Shown: positions 1-8,415, counted from the stretch's first letter. The stretch: 32,450 nucleotides of DNA from an uncultured Thermomicrobiales bacterium (GCA_902806345.1 CADCWF010000110.1:1-32450); one strand, 5' to 3'. A program made the numbers and translations. The notes: generated from the sequence alone by a model not told the origin.

Positions 1-2
1 TG

Positions 3-77
3 CGGGTGCCCAGGCGTCCGCTCCAGATCGGCCTCGCGGGCCTGCTGCTGAGCACCGCCTACACCCTGCTCCGCTAG
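3..77 (+). CDS. C-terminal end of a membrane protein (partial)
   Basis: An open frame enters from the left edge and stops at TAG 75-77. The 24 visible residues are a short basic stretch (RVPRRP) followed by one hydrophobic helix rich in Leu, Ala and Gly, ending TLLR. This looks like the last transmembrane helix of an integral membrane protein. A sulfate or sulfite transporter would fit beside sulfate-activation genes, but nothing visible proves it. The frame uses the same G/C-ending codons as the real genes around it. Confidence 0.5.
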   Translation, partial: RVPRRPLQIGLAGLLLSTAYTLLR

Positions 78-168
78 CCTCCGGTACCCTTTGCGGGAGA
101 CCCGTTCACCACGCGTCCGATGCGCCCGTCTCTCGTTGCCGGGCGGCAGCACACGAAGGAGAGGACCG

Positions 169-1932
169 TTGCAGACCACAACCGACGCGACCAAGACGAC
201 CCTGATTGCGCCCTACGGCGGCCACCTCGTCGACCTGATGGTGCCGGCCGCCGAGCTGGCCGAAGCCCGCGCCTACGCCAGCACCCTGCCCTCGATCCAG
301 ATTTCGGCCCGCGCCGTCTGCGACCTTGAGATGTTGGCCGGCGGTGCCTTCTCGCCGCTCGACCGCTTCATGAACGAGGCCGATTTCCGCCACGTCGTCT
401 CCGAGATGCGCCTCGCCGACGGCACCGTCTTCCCGATCCCGGTCACCCTGCCGGTCCCCGCCGACGCGGAGCTCCAGGTCGGCACCGACATCGCCCTCCG
501 CGACGCGATGAACGACCTCCTGGCGATCATGACCGTCGAGGAGCTCTACCCCTGGGATCCGACCGAGGTCGCCGAGAAGGTCTACGGCACCCAGGACGGC
601 AAGCACCCAATCGTCAACGAGATGGGGCGCTGGGGCCGGGTCAACGCCTCCGGCAAGCTGCGGATGCTCCAGCTGCCGCGCCACTACGACTTCCAGGAGA
701 TCCGCCGCACCCCGGCCGAGACGCGGGCGATCCTGGAGCAGACCGGGCGCGCCGACGTGGTCGCCTTCCAGACCCGCAACCCGATGCACCGCGTCCACGA
801 GGAACTGACCAAGCGGGCGATCGACGCCGTCGACGGCGTCCTCCTGCTCCATCCCGCGGTCGGCATGACCAAGCCGGGCGACGTCGACCACTACACCCGG
901 GTTCGCACCTACAAGGCGCTGGCCCAGAACTACTACGAGCCGGACCGGATCGTGCTCTCGCTGCTGCCGATCGCGATGCGGATGGGTGGCCCGCGGGAGG
1001 CGCTCTGGCACGCGATCATCCGGCGCAACTACGGCGCCAACCACCTCGTCGTCGGCCGCGACCACGCCGGTCCCGGCAAGGACTCCCACGGCACCCCCTT
1101 CTACGGGCCGTACGACGCGCAGGAGATGGTGGCCGAGTACGCGGCCGAGACGGGGGTCCAGATGGTCCCCTTCGAAGAGCTGCTCTACCTGCCGGACGAG
1201 GACCGCTACGAAGAGGTCTCGAAGATCCCGGCCGGCGCCAGGACGATGAACATCTCCGGCACTCAGGTGCGGGAGGAGTACCTGGCCAAGGGCAAGCTGC
1301 TGCCGGCCTGGTTCACCCGGCCGGAGACGGCCGAGATCCTGGGCGAGGCCTACCCGGCCCGCCACCGCCAGGGCGTCTGCCTCTGGTTCACCGGCCTCTC
1401 CGGCGCCGGCAAGTCGACCACCGCCCGCGTCCTCTCCGAGCTGCTGCTGGAGGCGGGTCGGCAGGTGACGGAGCTGGACGGCGACGTGGTCCGCACTCAC
1501 CTCTCGAAGGGGCTCGGCTTCAGCCGGGAGGACCGCGACACCAACATCCTGCGGATCGGCTTCGTCGCGGGCGAGGTGGTCCGCCACGGCGGCACCGTCA
1601 TCTGCGCAGCGGTCTCGCCCTACCGTGGCACACGCGAGGCGGTGCGGGGGATGATGGGCGAGGACCAGTTCGTCGAGGTCTTCGTCGACACCCCGCTCTC
1701 GGTCTGCGAGGTGCGCGACGTCAAGGGGATGTACGCCAAGGCCCGGCGCGGCGAGATCAAGGAGTTCACCGGGATCAGCGACCCCTACGAGCCGCCGCTG
1801 AACCCGGAGATCACGCTCGACACTGAGACCCACACGCCGGAGGAGAACGCCCGCCTGATCATGGCCTGGATGGCCGAGCGCGGCTTCGTCCGGGCCGAGC
1901 CGGCGGCCAGCCAGAACGGGCGGCACGCATAG
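169..1932 (+). CDS. sat-cysC: Bifunctional sulfate adenylyltransferase / adenylylsulfate kinase
   Basis: The protein (587 aa) activates sulfate: ATP plus sulfate gives APS and pyrophosphate, then APS is phosphorylated to PAPS in the cytoplasm. Residues about 1-390 are ATP sulfurylase: a PUA-like N-terminal part, the substrate motif QTRNPMHRVH at 201-210, GRDHAGPG at 296-303, and ISGTQVRE near 360. Residues about 400-580 are APS kinase: P-loop GLSGAGKST at about 409-417, an LDGDVVR motif, the serine of VSPYR that carries the phospho-intermediate in this family, and the FTGISDPYE lid motif. A TTG start at 169 is chosen because GAAGGAGAGG lies just upstream and family homology begins there; the open frame reaches back to 91 but reads as basic noise. 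The Sat-CysC order occurs in Aquifex and several Chloroflexota (family knowledge). No cysN/cysD is visible. A hairpin at 1953-1994 ends the unit. Confidence 0.95.
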   Translation: MQTTTDATKTTLIAPYGGHLVDLMVPAAELAEARAYASTLPSIQISARAVCDLEMLAGGAFSPLDRFMNEADFRHVVSEMRLADGTVFPIPVTLPVPADAELQVGTDIALRDAMNDLLAIMTVEELYPWDPTEVAEKVYGTQDGKHPIVNEMGRWGRVNASGKLRMLQLPRHYDFQEIRRTPAETRAILEQTGRADVVAFQTRNPMHRVHEELTKRAIDAVDGVLLLHPAVGMTKPGDVDHYTRVRTYKALAQNYYEPDRIVLSLLPIAMRMGGPREALWHAIIRRNYGANHLVVGRDHAGPGKDSHGTPFYGPYDAQEMVAEYAAETGVQMVPFEELLYLPDEDRYEEVSKIPAGARTMNISGTQVREEYLAKGKLLPAWFTRPETAEILGEAYPARHRQGVCLWFTGLSGAGKSTTARVLSELLLEAGRQVTELDGDVVRTHLSKGLGFSREDRDTNILRIGFVAGEVVRHGGTVICAAVSPYRGTREAVRGMMGEDQFVEVFVDTPLSVCEVRDVKGMYAKARRGEIKEFTGISDPYEPPLNPEITLDTETHTPEENARLIMAWMAERGFVRAEPAASQNGRHA

Positions 1933-1952
1933 GCAGAGAACGGGGCCTTCGC

Positions 1953-1994
1953 CACGAAGCGGGCCGGTGACGAACATGGCCGGCCCACTTCGTG
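1953..1994 (+). terminator. Hairpin terminator after sat-cysC
   Basis: Two 15-base arms (1953-1967 and 1980-1994) pair with one mismatch around a 12-base loop, 20 bases after the stop codon. The following TCTGCT is only weakly T-rich, so termination strength is uncertain. Confidence 0.55.
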
Positions 1995-2511
1995 TCTGCT
2001 GAACGGCCAAAGGTCTTGGGCGTTTGCCCGGTACGAAAGCCGGTTGCACCTTACGTCTCGTTGGCCGAGTCCTCACGCCTGCCGTTCCCGTCTCCCGCCA
2101 CGGCAGGAGACGAGGAATCGTGAGACCGACGGGTTGAGACGGTTGCCACCCGCGGTGCTCCGAAAAGCTGCGAGTGGGCGTCGAGTAGGAGCGGGAACCG
2201 TGCCGGGCGGCGCAGCCCCTCGGAGACTCCGGGCGGCGTGCTTCCTTCGGTAGACTCTATCGGCCGCGGGTGCACCCGCGCCCGCGTCCGATCGGAATGG
2301 TCGACCGCGATGTCGGGCGTCCCGGCCTCGGCGGCCTGCCGACCCTCGTCCCGGTTCCTCGACAAGAGTGGGCCATCGCGTTGTCACCTGGCGGCGCGAG
2401 AGCGCCTCGGCCGGACCCACCGCCATGCTTGTACGTACACCTGTCTCCTGGTAAGCTGCCGCCTCCCCGCTTCGCCCCGCGCCGTGACCCTAACCAGGAT
2501 GCGAGGGGCCG
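1995..2511. other. Intergenic region with no supported gene
   Basis: Both strands have overlapping open frames here, but their composition is Arg/Pro/Ser-rich noise without a fold-like pattern, and none has a convincing ribosome site. The only structure seen is the 10-base palindrome TGTACGTACA at 2430-2439. It overlaps a weak promoter-like pair (TTGTAC at 2429, TAAGCT at 2452, 17 bases apart) that could serve the gene starting at 2512. Confidence 0.4.
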
Positions 2512-3114
2512 ATGCGCTGTTCCTGCCTGGGGAGAGCGTCTCTGCTCGCCCTGCTGCTGCTCATGCTGATCCTTTCCATCATGCGCGGTGTCGCCGGGTC
2601 GTGGGACGCGACGCCGGTGGGGTTCGTCGACTGGGGGGCGTTCGGCGCCGGCATCGGGGAAGGTGGGACGGCGCTGCTCGGCGCCGCCGGTGATCTCCTC
2701 GGCCGGTTCTTTGGCGCGCTCTGGTCCGGCGCGACGGCCGTACCGTGGTTGAGCGCCGGTGCCGCCATCGCCGGCTTGATCGGCGCCACCATCGCCGGCT
2801 TCCTGGCGTTGCTTCGTGACCTCGGTTCAGCGCTCGTCGCAGCCGGTGGCGCCCTTGTCGGAGGCATCGCCGACCTGTTCACGGCCGCTTGGGGAGGAGT
2901 TGCCCGATGGACCCGCTCGCTTGCCGCCGGTCCATCGGGCGAGCCCCTCGACCACGGCCGCGTAGCCTTGTTTGCCGCTGGCTGGGTTGCCCTCCTCATC
3001 TTGATCGCCTGGCTGATCGTCAGGCTGATAACGGGAAAGGTGCGTTTGCTTGTCGGCCGAGTGCTCAACCGTAGCTGCTCGCCCTCGCGGCGCCGATTCC
3101 GCGCCCGCGCCTGA
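2512..3114 (+). CDS. Small integral membrane protein, unknown function
   Basis: A 200-residue protein I do not recognise. It opens with a Cys-containing hydrophobic segment (residues about 7-28, LALLLLMLILSIM) that could be a signal anchor. Long Gly/Ala-rich membrane-compatible stretches follow at about 45-70 and 80-125. A strong helix lies at about 150-172 (ALFAAGWVALLILIAWLIV). It ends in a very basic tail (SPSRRRFRARA), expected to stay cytoplasmic. The middle has repeated GA/GG pairs typical of packed helices or amphipathic glycine-zipper segments. Third positions are G/C-rich, as in neighbouring genes. The ATG at 2512 follows GATGCGAGGGGCCG, a fair ribosome site. It stands alone on the plus strand. 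Confidence 0.55.
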   Translation: MRCSCLGRASLLALLLLMLILSIMRGVAGSWDATPVGFVDWGAFGAGIGEGGTALLGAAGDLLGRFFGALWSGATAVPWLSAGAAIAGLIGATIAGFLALLRDLGSALVAAGGALVGGIADLFTAAWGGVARWTRSLAAGPSGEPLDHGRVALFAAGWVALLILIAWLIVRLITGKVRLLVGRVLNRSCSPSRRRFRARA

Positions 3115-3739
3115 CGCCGATCCCCTGCGCCCGACGACCAAGTCATGCACGTGGGCCACGAAACGGCAACCGATGACCTTCGGCTCCTGACGGTGCCTTG
3201 CGCCGAATCCCCACGTCCGGTTTCTGCGGTGACGAGACCGATCTCGGATTGCCGAGGCTGACTGCACTGATGCTGCCTAGGCGCGAGGTTGGACGTTCGG
3301 TACCACCCGAAGAACGACGATCCTTGGCAGGCGGACGTGAATCACCTACCCGTCGATCGTTCAGGGAACCTGACCCCTTGGCCACCCGGGACCGGGATCG
3401 ACCGCAGCACCTGGGGCAGCACGGAGTCCTTTTGCTCGAGCTCGTCGCGACAAAGGTGAGCCGGGGTTCCCGATTCAACGTGCCCGACAAGCGGATAGGT
3501 CGCCGTCGGCGCCTACCGCCCTCACTCCGTGATCCGGCCGCCGATGCTCCGACCGCGTCCCCGGTGCTCGCTCGCTCCATCCAACAGGCCTCCTCTAGCA
3601 GAGCGATCACGTCGCCGGACCTCCGAAGAGTGACTACAAGGAGTCGGCTAAGGCGTCCCGAGCTGCGTGCCGGTCGCTGCCCCACGGAGGTGAGGTGACG
3701 CGGGGCCGATCGTCGCTCGCCCCTGATCCGTCGTAGCGG
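3115..3739. other. Non-coding or decayed stretch
   Basis: About 625 bases with a visibly lower and less regular G+C pattern than the genes. The open frames on both strands (for example 3198-3698 plus and 3143-3685 minus) give Arg/Ser/Pro-rich sequences with no recognisable domain and lack the third-position G/C bias of real genes here. No tRNA-like T-arm was seen. It adjoins the mfd-like remnant and may be decaying DNA. Confidence 0.4.
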
Positions 3740-3965
3740 TTACGACCAGTGAAGTTGCTTTACCGCTTCCTGCCAGATCGCCTCCGCTGCCACCCCGGCC
3801 TCCTTCGGCCGCACCCGCTCCACCGCCTCCCGCGTGGTGTCGATCGCCCGGTGCCATGGCGCCGTTGGGTCCGCCAGGCCGAAGGGGATCGAGTTCAGCG
3901 CGATCGAGCGCTTTGCCCGGTCGCCACCCGACGCCGGTCCTGGCGGACGGCAGCTGTCTCACAGC
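3740..3965 (-). pseudogene. Remnant resembling the C-terminus of Mfd
   Basis: Read on the minus strand, this frame ends at a TAA at 3742-3740 and is blocked upstream by a TGA at about 3966-3964, with no ATG or GTG start. Over 31 ungapped residues it matches the extreme C-terminus of the intact Mfd encoded at 10213-13767. Both read NSI, then D-x-T-x-P-W, AIDT and AVERVRPK at identical spacing, about 20 of 31 identical by my count. The DNA is also close: 20 of 24 bases match over the AVERVRPK codons. After the match it continues with an unrelated AEAIWQEAVKQLHWS tail. It lies in the same orientation as mfd, directly downstream of the histidine kinase. I infer a leftover of a duplication or rearrangement; a small conserved domain shared by both proteins is the alternative. 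Confidence 0.6.
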
Positions 3966-4005
3966 CTCCAGCCCGTTGGCGCCGCCGGAGGAGGCGGGCC
4001 GTCAT

Positions 4006-5487
4006 TCACAATCGGCTCGGGCTGGATGCGACCGGGCCGGACCGCTGCGTCGGCAGTCTCTCGGTCGCCACCGGTGCCTCGGCGACCTCCGGCGCCAGCG
4101 GCAGGGTCAACGAGAAGGTTGACCCCCGCCCGGGCTTGCTCTCGACCTCGATCCGGCCACCATGGGCCTCGGCGACCTCGCGGGCGATCGCCAACCCCAG
4201 CCCGGTGCCGCCGTCGCCGCGGGACCGCCCCTGGTCGACCCGGTAGAAGCGCTCGAAGATGCGCTCCCGCTCGGCGTCCGGGATGCCCGGGCCGGTGTCG
4301 CGCACGCGGACCACCGCGGCGTCTGCGTTACGCGCGACCTCGATCCTGACCGTGCCGCCCGTGGGCGTGTAGCGGAGGGCGTTGTCGACCAGGTTGAGCA
4401 GCACCTGCTTGAGGCGGTCGGCATCGCCGACGACCTCGGCTCGGTCCCAGGCGCCGATCTCGAGACGGACCCCCTCTGCCAGGGGCCGTTCCTGGTGGTA
4501 GACCTCGAGCACGAGTTCGTCGAGCGCCAGCGGCCGGCTCGCCAGCCGCTGACCGGCGTCCACCCGGGCCAGGGTCAGGAGGTCGTTGATCAGGCGGGCC
4601 ATCCGGTCGGACTCGCGGAGGATCGCACGCAGGCTCTCCTCCCGTTCGGCGGGATCGCCGTCGGCGCGTCGGAGAAGCCCCTGGGCGTTGGTCTGGACGA
4701 CGGTGAGGGGGGTGCGCATCTCGTGGGAGGCGTCGGCGAGGAAGCGGCGCTGCGTCGCCGAGGTCTCGGCCAGGCGGCCGAGCATCCAGTTGAAGGTCCG
4801 GGCGAGTCGCCCGAGCTCATCGGCCTGCGGCGGTTCCGGGAGGCGCCCGGTGGCCTCGCCTGCCTCGCCGATCGCGCGGGCGGCCTGGGTCAGGCGGTCG
4901 ACCGGGCGCATCGCGGCCGAGGTGACGACCCAGCCGATCCCCCAGGCCAGGAGGGTGGCCACCGCGACTACGCCGGCGAGGAGCCACCGCCAGCCGGCGA
5001 GCGCCTCTTCCATCGGCCGCTCCGAGGCGACGACGAAGACGGCACCATCGGCCCGGCCGTTGGCGAGGTCGACCCCTTCGCCGAAGAGCCGGAACGGCTC
5101 GCCCTCCACCGAGATCTGCTTGGGGTCGTCGTCGCCAGCGGCCACGTGCTTCGCGAGGGCGGGCGGAATCTCCAGCGATGGGGGCAGGTTCCCGGTGCGG
5201 GCGATGGTCGTGCCGTCGGCGTCGACCAGAGTCGCGGCCAGGGCATCGTCGCCAAGGGCCCCCGCCATCGCAGCAGCGATCTCGGCAGACGTGCGGGTCT
5301 CCGTCGATCTGTCCTGCTTCAGCTTCTGGTAGGCCTCCTGGATGTCCCCGGCTTCCGCCCGCAACCGCAGGTCGAGCCGGGTCGTCTCCTGCTCGGCGAC
5401 CGCGGTGTAGACGAGGGTCGCAAAGGCGGCCAGGACGAGGGCGAGCAGGGCGGTTTGCCAGAGGGTGAGGCGGAGGCGGATCGACAC
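4006..5487 (-). CDS. Two-component sensor histidine kinase
   Basis: A 493-residue membrane kinase that should phosphorylate the response regulator encoded immediately upstream. Order of parts: TM1 about residues 9-31, an extracytoplasmic sensor of about 130 residues, TM2 at about 167-190, HAMP linker to about 242, HisKA with the phospho-acceptor His255 in ADASHEMRTP, and HATPase_c with N-box Asn369 (LVDNALRYTP), G1 box DTGPG at 397-401, F box FERFYR and G2 box GGTGLGL. All catalytic boxes are intact. The GTG start at 5487 lies one base after the regulator's TGA, so the pair is surely co-transcribed and probably translationally coupled. The last 35 or so residues are a variable, disordered tail. 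The sensor domain has no recognisable ligand fold, so the stimulus is unknown. Confidence 0.93.
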   Translation of the reverse strand: MSIRLRLTLWQTALLALVLAAFATLVYTAVAEQETTRLDLRLRAEAGDIQEAYQKLKQDRSTETRTSAEIAAAMAGALGDDALAATLVDADGTTIARTGNLPPSLEIPPALAKHVAAGDDDPKQISVEGEPFRLFGEGVDLANGRADGAVFVVASERPMEEALAGWRWLLAGVVAVATLLAWGIGWVVTSAAMRPVDRLTQAARAIGEAGEATGRLPEPPQADELGRLARTFNWMLGRLAETSATQRRFLADASHEMRTPLTVVQTNAQGLLRRADGDPAEREESLRAILRESDRMARLINDLLTLARVDAGQRLASRPLALDELVLEVYHQERPLAEGVRLEIGAWDRAEVVGDADRLKQVLLNLVDNALRYTPTGGTVRIEVARNADAAVVRVRDTGPGIPDAERERIFERFYRVDQGRSRGDGGTGLGLAIAREVAEAHGGRIEVESKPGRGSTFSLTLPLAPEVAEAPVATERLPTQRSGPVASSPSRL

Positions 5488-5488
5488 G

Positions 5489-6169
5489 TCAGCCGCCCTC
5501 CCGCAGCACGTAGCCGGCGCCGCGGACCGTCTGGATCAGGCGGGGCTCGCCGGCCGCTTCCAGCTTGTCGCGCAGGTAGCCGACGTAGACCTCGATCACC
5601 TTCGACTCGCCGACGAACTCGTACCCCCAGACGCGCTCGTAGATCTGGCTCCGGGTGAGCACGTGGCGGGGGTGCTGGAGGAAGAGGCGGAGCAGTTCGT
5701 ACTCGGTCGTCGTCAAGGCGATCGGGCGGTCGCCCCGGCGCGCTTCCCGGGCCGCTGTATCGAGGCTGAGATCGGCGAAGCGGAGCTCACGTGCGGCGTC
5801 CGGTTCGTGACGGCGGAGGCGGACCCGGATCCGCGCCAGCAACTCGTCGAAGGCAAAGGGCTTGACGAGGTAGTCGTCGGCGCCGCTCTCGAGTCCGGAG
5901 ACCCGATCCGGGACGGCGTCGCGGGCGGTGAGAAGGATGACCGGCAGGCGTTCGTCGGCTTCCCGCAGTCGGCGCACGACCTCTAGCCCGTCGAGGCGGG
6001 GCATCATGATGTCGAGGACAGCCAGGTCCGGCGCCTCGTCGCGGATCTGGCGGAGCGCCTCGTCGCCGTCGGCGGCGATCGTGACGCGGTAGCCCTCGTA
6101 GGCGAGGTTCCGCCGCAGGGTGGTGCGGATCGCCTCGTCGTCGTCGACGACCAGGACGTGCGCCGCCAT
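5489..6169 (-). CDS. OmpR/PhoB-family response regulator
   Basis: A 226-residue transcription factor. The receiver domain (about 3-115) has the acidic pocket VVDDDE, phospho-acceptor Asp53 in [10 protein letters not shown], Thr81 and Lys103 (LVKPF). The winged-helix DNA-binding domain (about 125-224) has [11 protein letters not shown] and ends in the typical [11 protein letters not shown]. The start is the ATG at 6169, preceded by GGAAGGAACGAG; an upstream in-frame ATG at 6211 adds a poorly conserved leader with no ribosome site. The gene leads the operon with the histidine kinase. The receptor family binds tandem direct repeats about 10-11 bases apart, and such repeats lie upstream at 6398-6428. 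Confidence 0.94.
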   Translation of the reverse strand: MAAHVLVVDDDEAIRTTLRRNLAYEGYRVTIAADGDEALRQIRDEAPDLAVLDIMMPRLDGLEVVRRLREADERLPVILLTARDAVPDRVSGLESGADDYLVKPFAFDELLARIRVRLRRHEPDAARELRFADLSLDTAAREARRGDRPIALTTTEYELLRLFLQHPRHVLTRSQIYERVWGYEFVGESKVIEVYVGYLRDKLEAAGEPRLIQTVRGAGYVLREGG

Positions 6170-6340
6170 CTCGTTCCTTCCGCCTCGCTCGGTAGGTGTT
6201 CCGAGCGGCATGCGTCACCACGGATTCGTTCCGCCTTGGCGCGGAGGTCCCCACGCAGGCGGACGGCTTCCTCCGCGGACCGTCGTCCATTCTCGCAGGT
6301 TCGTCGGCTTCGGTCGGTCTTCCTGGCCGCCCCGGCGATC

Positions 6341-6369
6341 ATGAATGACCGGTCGGGCAGGCACGTCAA
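6341..6369 (-). promoter_or_regulatory. Probable promoter of the two-component operon
   Basis: On the minus strand TTGACG (6369-6364) is followed after 17 bases by ATTCAT (6346-6341). The -35 is a 5 of 6 match; the -10 is weak (3 of 6), which fits a promoter needing activation. It would give a leader of about 165 bases before the regulator's start. The inverted repeat 6370-6393 abuts the -35. Confidence 0.4.
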
Positions 6370-6393
6370 CCGCTCCCAAATATCCGGGAGCGG
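6370..6393. promoter_or_regulatory. Inverted repeat, candidate operator
   Basis: Eight-base arms CCGCTCCC and GGGAGCGG flank an 8-base A/T-rich centre (AAATATCC). The arm centres lie 16 bases apart, about one and a half helical turns. The site sits between the divergent two-component operon and the DoxX cluster, directly upstream of the likely -35 of the former. It could bind a dimeric regulator. Confidence 0.45.
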
Positions 6394-6397
6394 TCGA

Positions 6398-6428
6398 TTC
6401 TTACCCCGCTCTTGACCGCTTCTTGCCC
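6398..6428 (+). promoter_or_regulatory. Three direct repeats at 11-base period, candidate response-regulator site
   Basis: TCTT followed by a CC-rich half recurs at 6399, 6410 and 6421, exactly 11 bases apart (TCTTACCC, TCTTGACC, TCTTGCCC). This head-to-tail spacing is what OmpR-family dimers recognise (family knowledge). The middle repeat contains the likely -35 of the DoxX-cluster promoter, so binding could control that cluster. Confidence 0.45.
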
Positions 6429-6439
6429 TCTTCTAGACG
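6412..6439 (+). promoter_or_regulatory. Probable promoter of the DoxX-SH3 cluster
   Basis: TTGACC (6412-6417, 5 of 6) and TAGACG (6434-6439, 3 of 6) are separated by 16 bases, placing a transcript start near 6446, about 80 bases before the DoxX-like start codon. It overlaps the 11-base direct repeats. Confidence 0.4.
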
Positions 6440-6523
6440 ACGCCGACGAGAGTGGTTCCACCCCGGGCGGGCGGCCGGACGGACCGGCCTTGCCCCTCCC
6501 CCCGGTGTCGGAGGCCACCGCCG

Positions 6524-7651
6524 ATGTCGTTCCCGCGCGCCTCGCTGCCCGCTCCCGGGTCACGTCGCCCCCCGTTGCCGCCGCCATCGCCGCCGCTCGC
6601 CGGACCTCCGCGGTTGAGCGAACGCCCGCAGCGCGGGTCCGTCCTGGCGCGGTTGCAGGAGGAAGCGCACCTGCCCGGGATGGTCCTGGTGCCGGCGCGG
6701 GCGTTCATCGGCCTCGGCTGGCTGCGCGCCTGTGCCGAGAAGCTGGCCGATCCGGGCTGGCGCGACGGGGCGAGTCTGACGGCATTCCTCGAGCGTCAGG
6801 TGACCGAGGGGGCGGTCGCCATCCCGCTCTACGAGCAAACGATCGAGAGTCTCTTCATCCCCGGCGCCGCGGCGCTCGGGATCGTCGTCATCGTCGGTCA
6901 GTTCCTGGCGGGCGCCGCCATTCTCGCCGGCGGGTTCACCAACGCGGCGCTGCTCGGTGCGCTCTTCATGAACGCCAACTTCCTGCTCGCCGGCGAGCCC
7001 AACCCGAGCGCCTTCTACGTCGTCGTCCAGGCGATCCTGCTCGTGTCCCAAGCCGGGGCGGTCCTCGGCGTCGACGCCGAGCTCTCGGCGACGATCCGCA
7101 ATCCCTACCTCGTCGCGCAGCCGCCCGGGCGGGGAACGGTCGGCGGCGCCGGGCGCGGCCTGCTCGCCGCGACCGCGCTCGCCTGCCTCTTTGTCGCCGT
7201 CGTCGCCCTGTCCCACGTCGCCGATTGGAGTGCGGCCGGGAGCGTCCACGATCCGGCGATGGTCGTTTCCATCCTGGCGGGCCTCGGCGCCGCCTGGGCG
7301 GCAATCGGCTGGCTCCGCGTTGACCCCCCGATACCCAGCGCACCCCTCCGCCGTCACCGTCGCTTGTTCGACCTCGACGCCGGATTGGCCGGCGCCCCAC
7401 TTGGCGATCCGTGGCCCAGCCGGGCAGAGGGCAGCTGGCGGCTGCGACGGAAGGTGGCCGCCGGGCCAGCTCGCGGGACCCTGGGCGGCGCCGCGATCCG
7501 CGACGCGGACGCGGATGCCCTCCGATGGGAGGTCCGCGAACGAGTGCTGGTTGGCGAGCCCGGTCCGATGTCCGGTCCGTCCCCGCGTCACGCCGCCATG
7601 CCGTCCGCTTCGCCGGAGATCGACCGAGTCCAAGGAGATCGCCCACGATGA
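6524..7651 (+). CDS. DoxX-like membrane protein
   Basis: A 375-residue protein. After a Pro/Arg-rich N-terminus, the region around residues 55-200 resembles the DoxX/DoxD family: PARAFIGLGWLRACAEKLAD begins the first helix, then helices with GQFLAGAAILAGGF and the conserved-looking NANFLLAG segment. A further pair of helices lies at about 205-265, and a soluble cytoplasmic tail of about 100 residues follows. DoxX relatives are quinone-linked or thiol-redox membrane proteins; the exact reaction here is unknown. The ATG at 6524 is chosen because GGAGG precedes it by 9 bases; the frame stays open back to 6452. Its stop overlaps the next start (ATGA at 7648-7651), implying coupled translation with the SH3 protein. 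Confidence 0.7.
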   Translation: MSFPRASLPAPGSRRPPLPPPSPPLAGPPRLSERPQRGSVLARLQEEAHLPGMVLVPARAFIGLGWLRACAEKLADPGWRDGASLTAFLERQVTEGAVAIPLYEQTIESLFIPGAAALGIVVIVGQFLAGAAILAGGFTNAALLGALFMNANFLLAGEPNPSAFYVVVQAILLVSQAGAVLGVDAELSATIRNPYLVAQPPGRGTVGGAGRGLLAATALACLFVAVVALSHVADWSAAGSVHDPAMVVSILAGLGAAWAAIGWLRVDPPIPSAPLRRHRRLFDLDAGLAGAPLGDPWPSRAEGSWRLRRKVAAGPARGTLGGAAIRDADADALRWEVRERVLVGEPGPMSGPSPRHAAMPSASPEIDRVQGDRPR

Positions 7652-8415
7652 CCGAATCTGCCGCTCTCACCAAGCGGGCGCTGGTCCGCCCGCTCGTCGT
7701 CCTCGGGATCGCGACCGCCGTTGCCGGCGCGGGTACCTTCGGCTGGGCGGCGGTCGAGCCACCGGCGCCACCGTCGGCCGGGGCGCAGGGGATCCCGGCT
7801 TCCCCGCTTCCGACGGTGGCGTCAGACGCCGACGAGACGACGCCCGCAGCCGCCACGGCCATCCCACCAGCGGCCACTCCCCACATCCCCGCTACCAGGA
7901 CATCGACCGCGGTGGTCGTCCCCGCGGCCGAGACGGCCGCGGCACTCCCGGTGCCGACCGTCCAGGCCCCGCCGCCAACCATCGAGGTCCCGACGGCCCC
8001 GCTGCCGACGCCCGAGCCGACCACGCCACCGGACTCCGTCGAGACACCTGAGCCGGCTGCCGAAAGGCGATCCGCCGTGGTCGCCACCGGCGTGCTGAAC
8101 ATGCGTGCCGAGCCGGGGCTCGCGGGCGAGATCGTCGCCACGCTTTCGGCCGGCGATTGGGTGGCCGTGCTCGCCGGGCCGACGACCGTCGACGGGCTTG
8201 CCTGGTACCGCATCGACACGGCCGGCGTCGTCGGCTGGAGCGCTGCGGACTACTTGCGGCTCGACGAACCCCGTCTCGACCTCGCCGCGCCGGCCGCCCC
8301 GCTGATCCGGAATCTCCCAGGTTCGCCCGCGCCCGCCGACGATGGCCAGGGTCGGTTCGCCACCGTTCTCGACGACGCTGTGCCGGTTTCGGGGGTGGTC
8401 CATGCCTCGATCTGA
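7648..8415 (+). CDS. Membrane-anchored bacterial SH3 (SH3b) protein
   Basis: A 255-residue exported protein. TM or signal anchor at about 14-34, then a Pro/Thr/Ala-rich disordered linker of about 105 residues (many PTP, PEP and PAA units). An SH3b domain at about 143-207 follows, with the hallmark LNMRAEPGLAGEIVATL start and the VGWSAADYL end. Such domains usually bind peptidoglycan or other ligands outside the cell. A short unstructured tail follows. AAGGAGATCGCC precedes the ATG, which overlaps the DoxX-like stop by four bases. No enzymatic domain is attached, so it may be a wall-tethering or sensing subunit for the DoxX-like protein (inference). Confidence 0.8.
   Translation: MTESAALTKRALVRPLVVLGIATAVAGAGTFGWAAVEPPAPPSAGAQGIPASPLPTVASDADETTPAAATAIPPAATPHIPATRTSTAVVVPAAETAAALPVPTVQAPPPTIEVPTAPLPTPEPTTPPDSVETPEPAAERRSAVVATGVLNMRAEPGLAGEIVATLSAGDWVAVLAGPTTVDGLAWYRIDTAGVVGWSAADYLRLDEPRLDLAAPAAPLIRNLPGSPAPADDGQGRFATVLDDAVPVSGVVHASI

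Noticed and set aside
106-2076. 656-codon minus-strand frame opposite sat-cysC
   Set aside because: Antisense shadow of a highly GC-biased gene; no domain, Arg/Asp/Leu-rich noise.
2238-2693. 151-codon plus frame before the small membrane protein
   Set aside because: No ribosome site, noise composition, overlaps the better-supported frame at 2512.
3143-3698. Overlapping plus and minus frames of 166-180 codons
   Set aside because: No third-position bias, no domain, low-complexity Arg/Ser composition.
4162-5658. 498-codon plus-strand frame opposite the histidine kinase
   Set aside because: Shadow of the kinase; no motifs.
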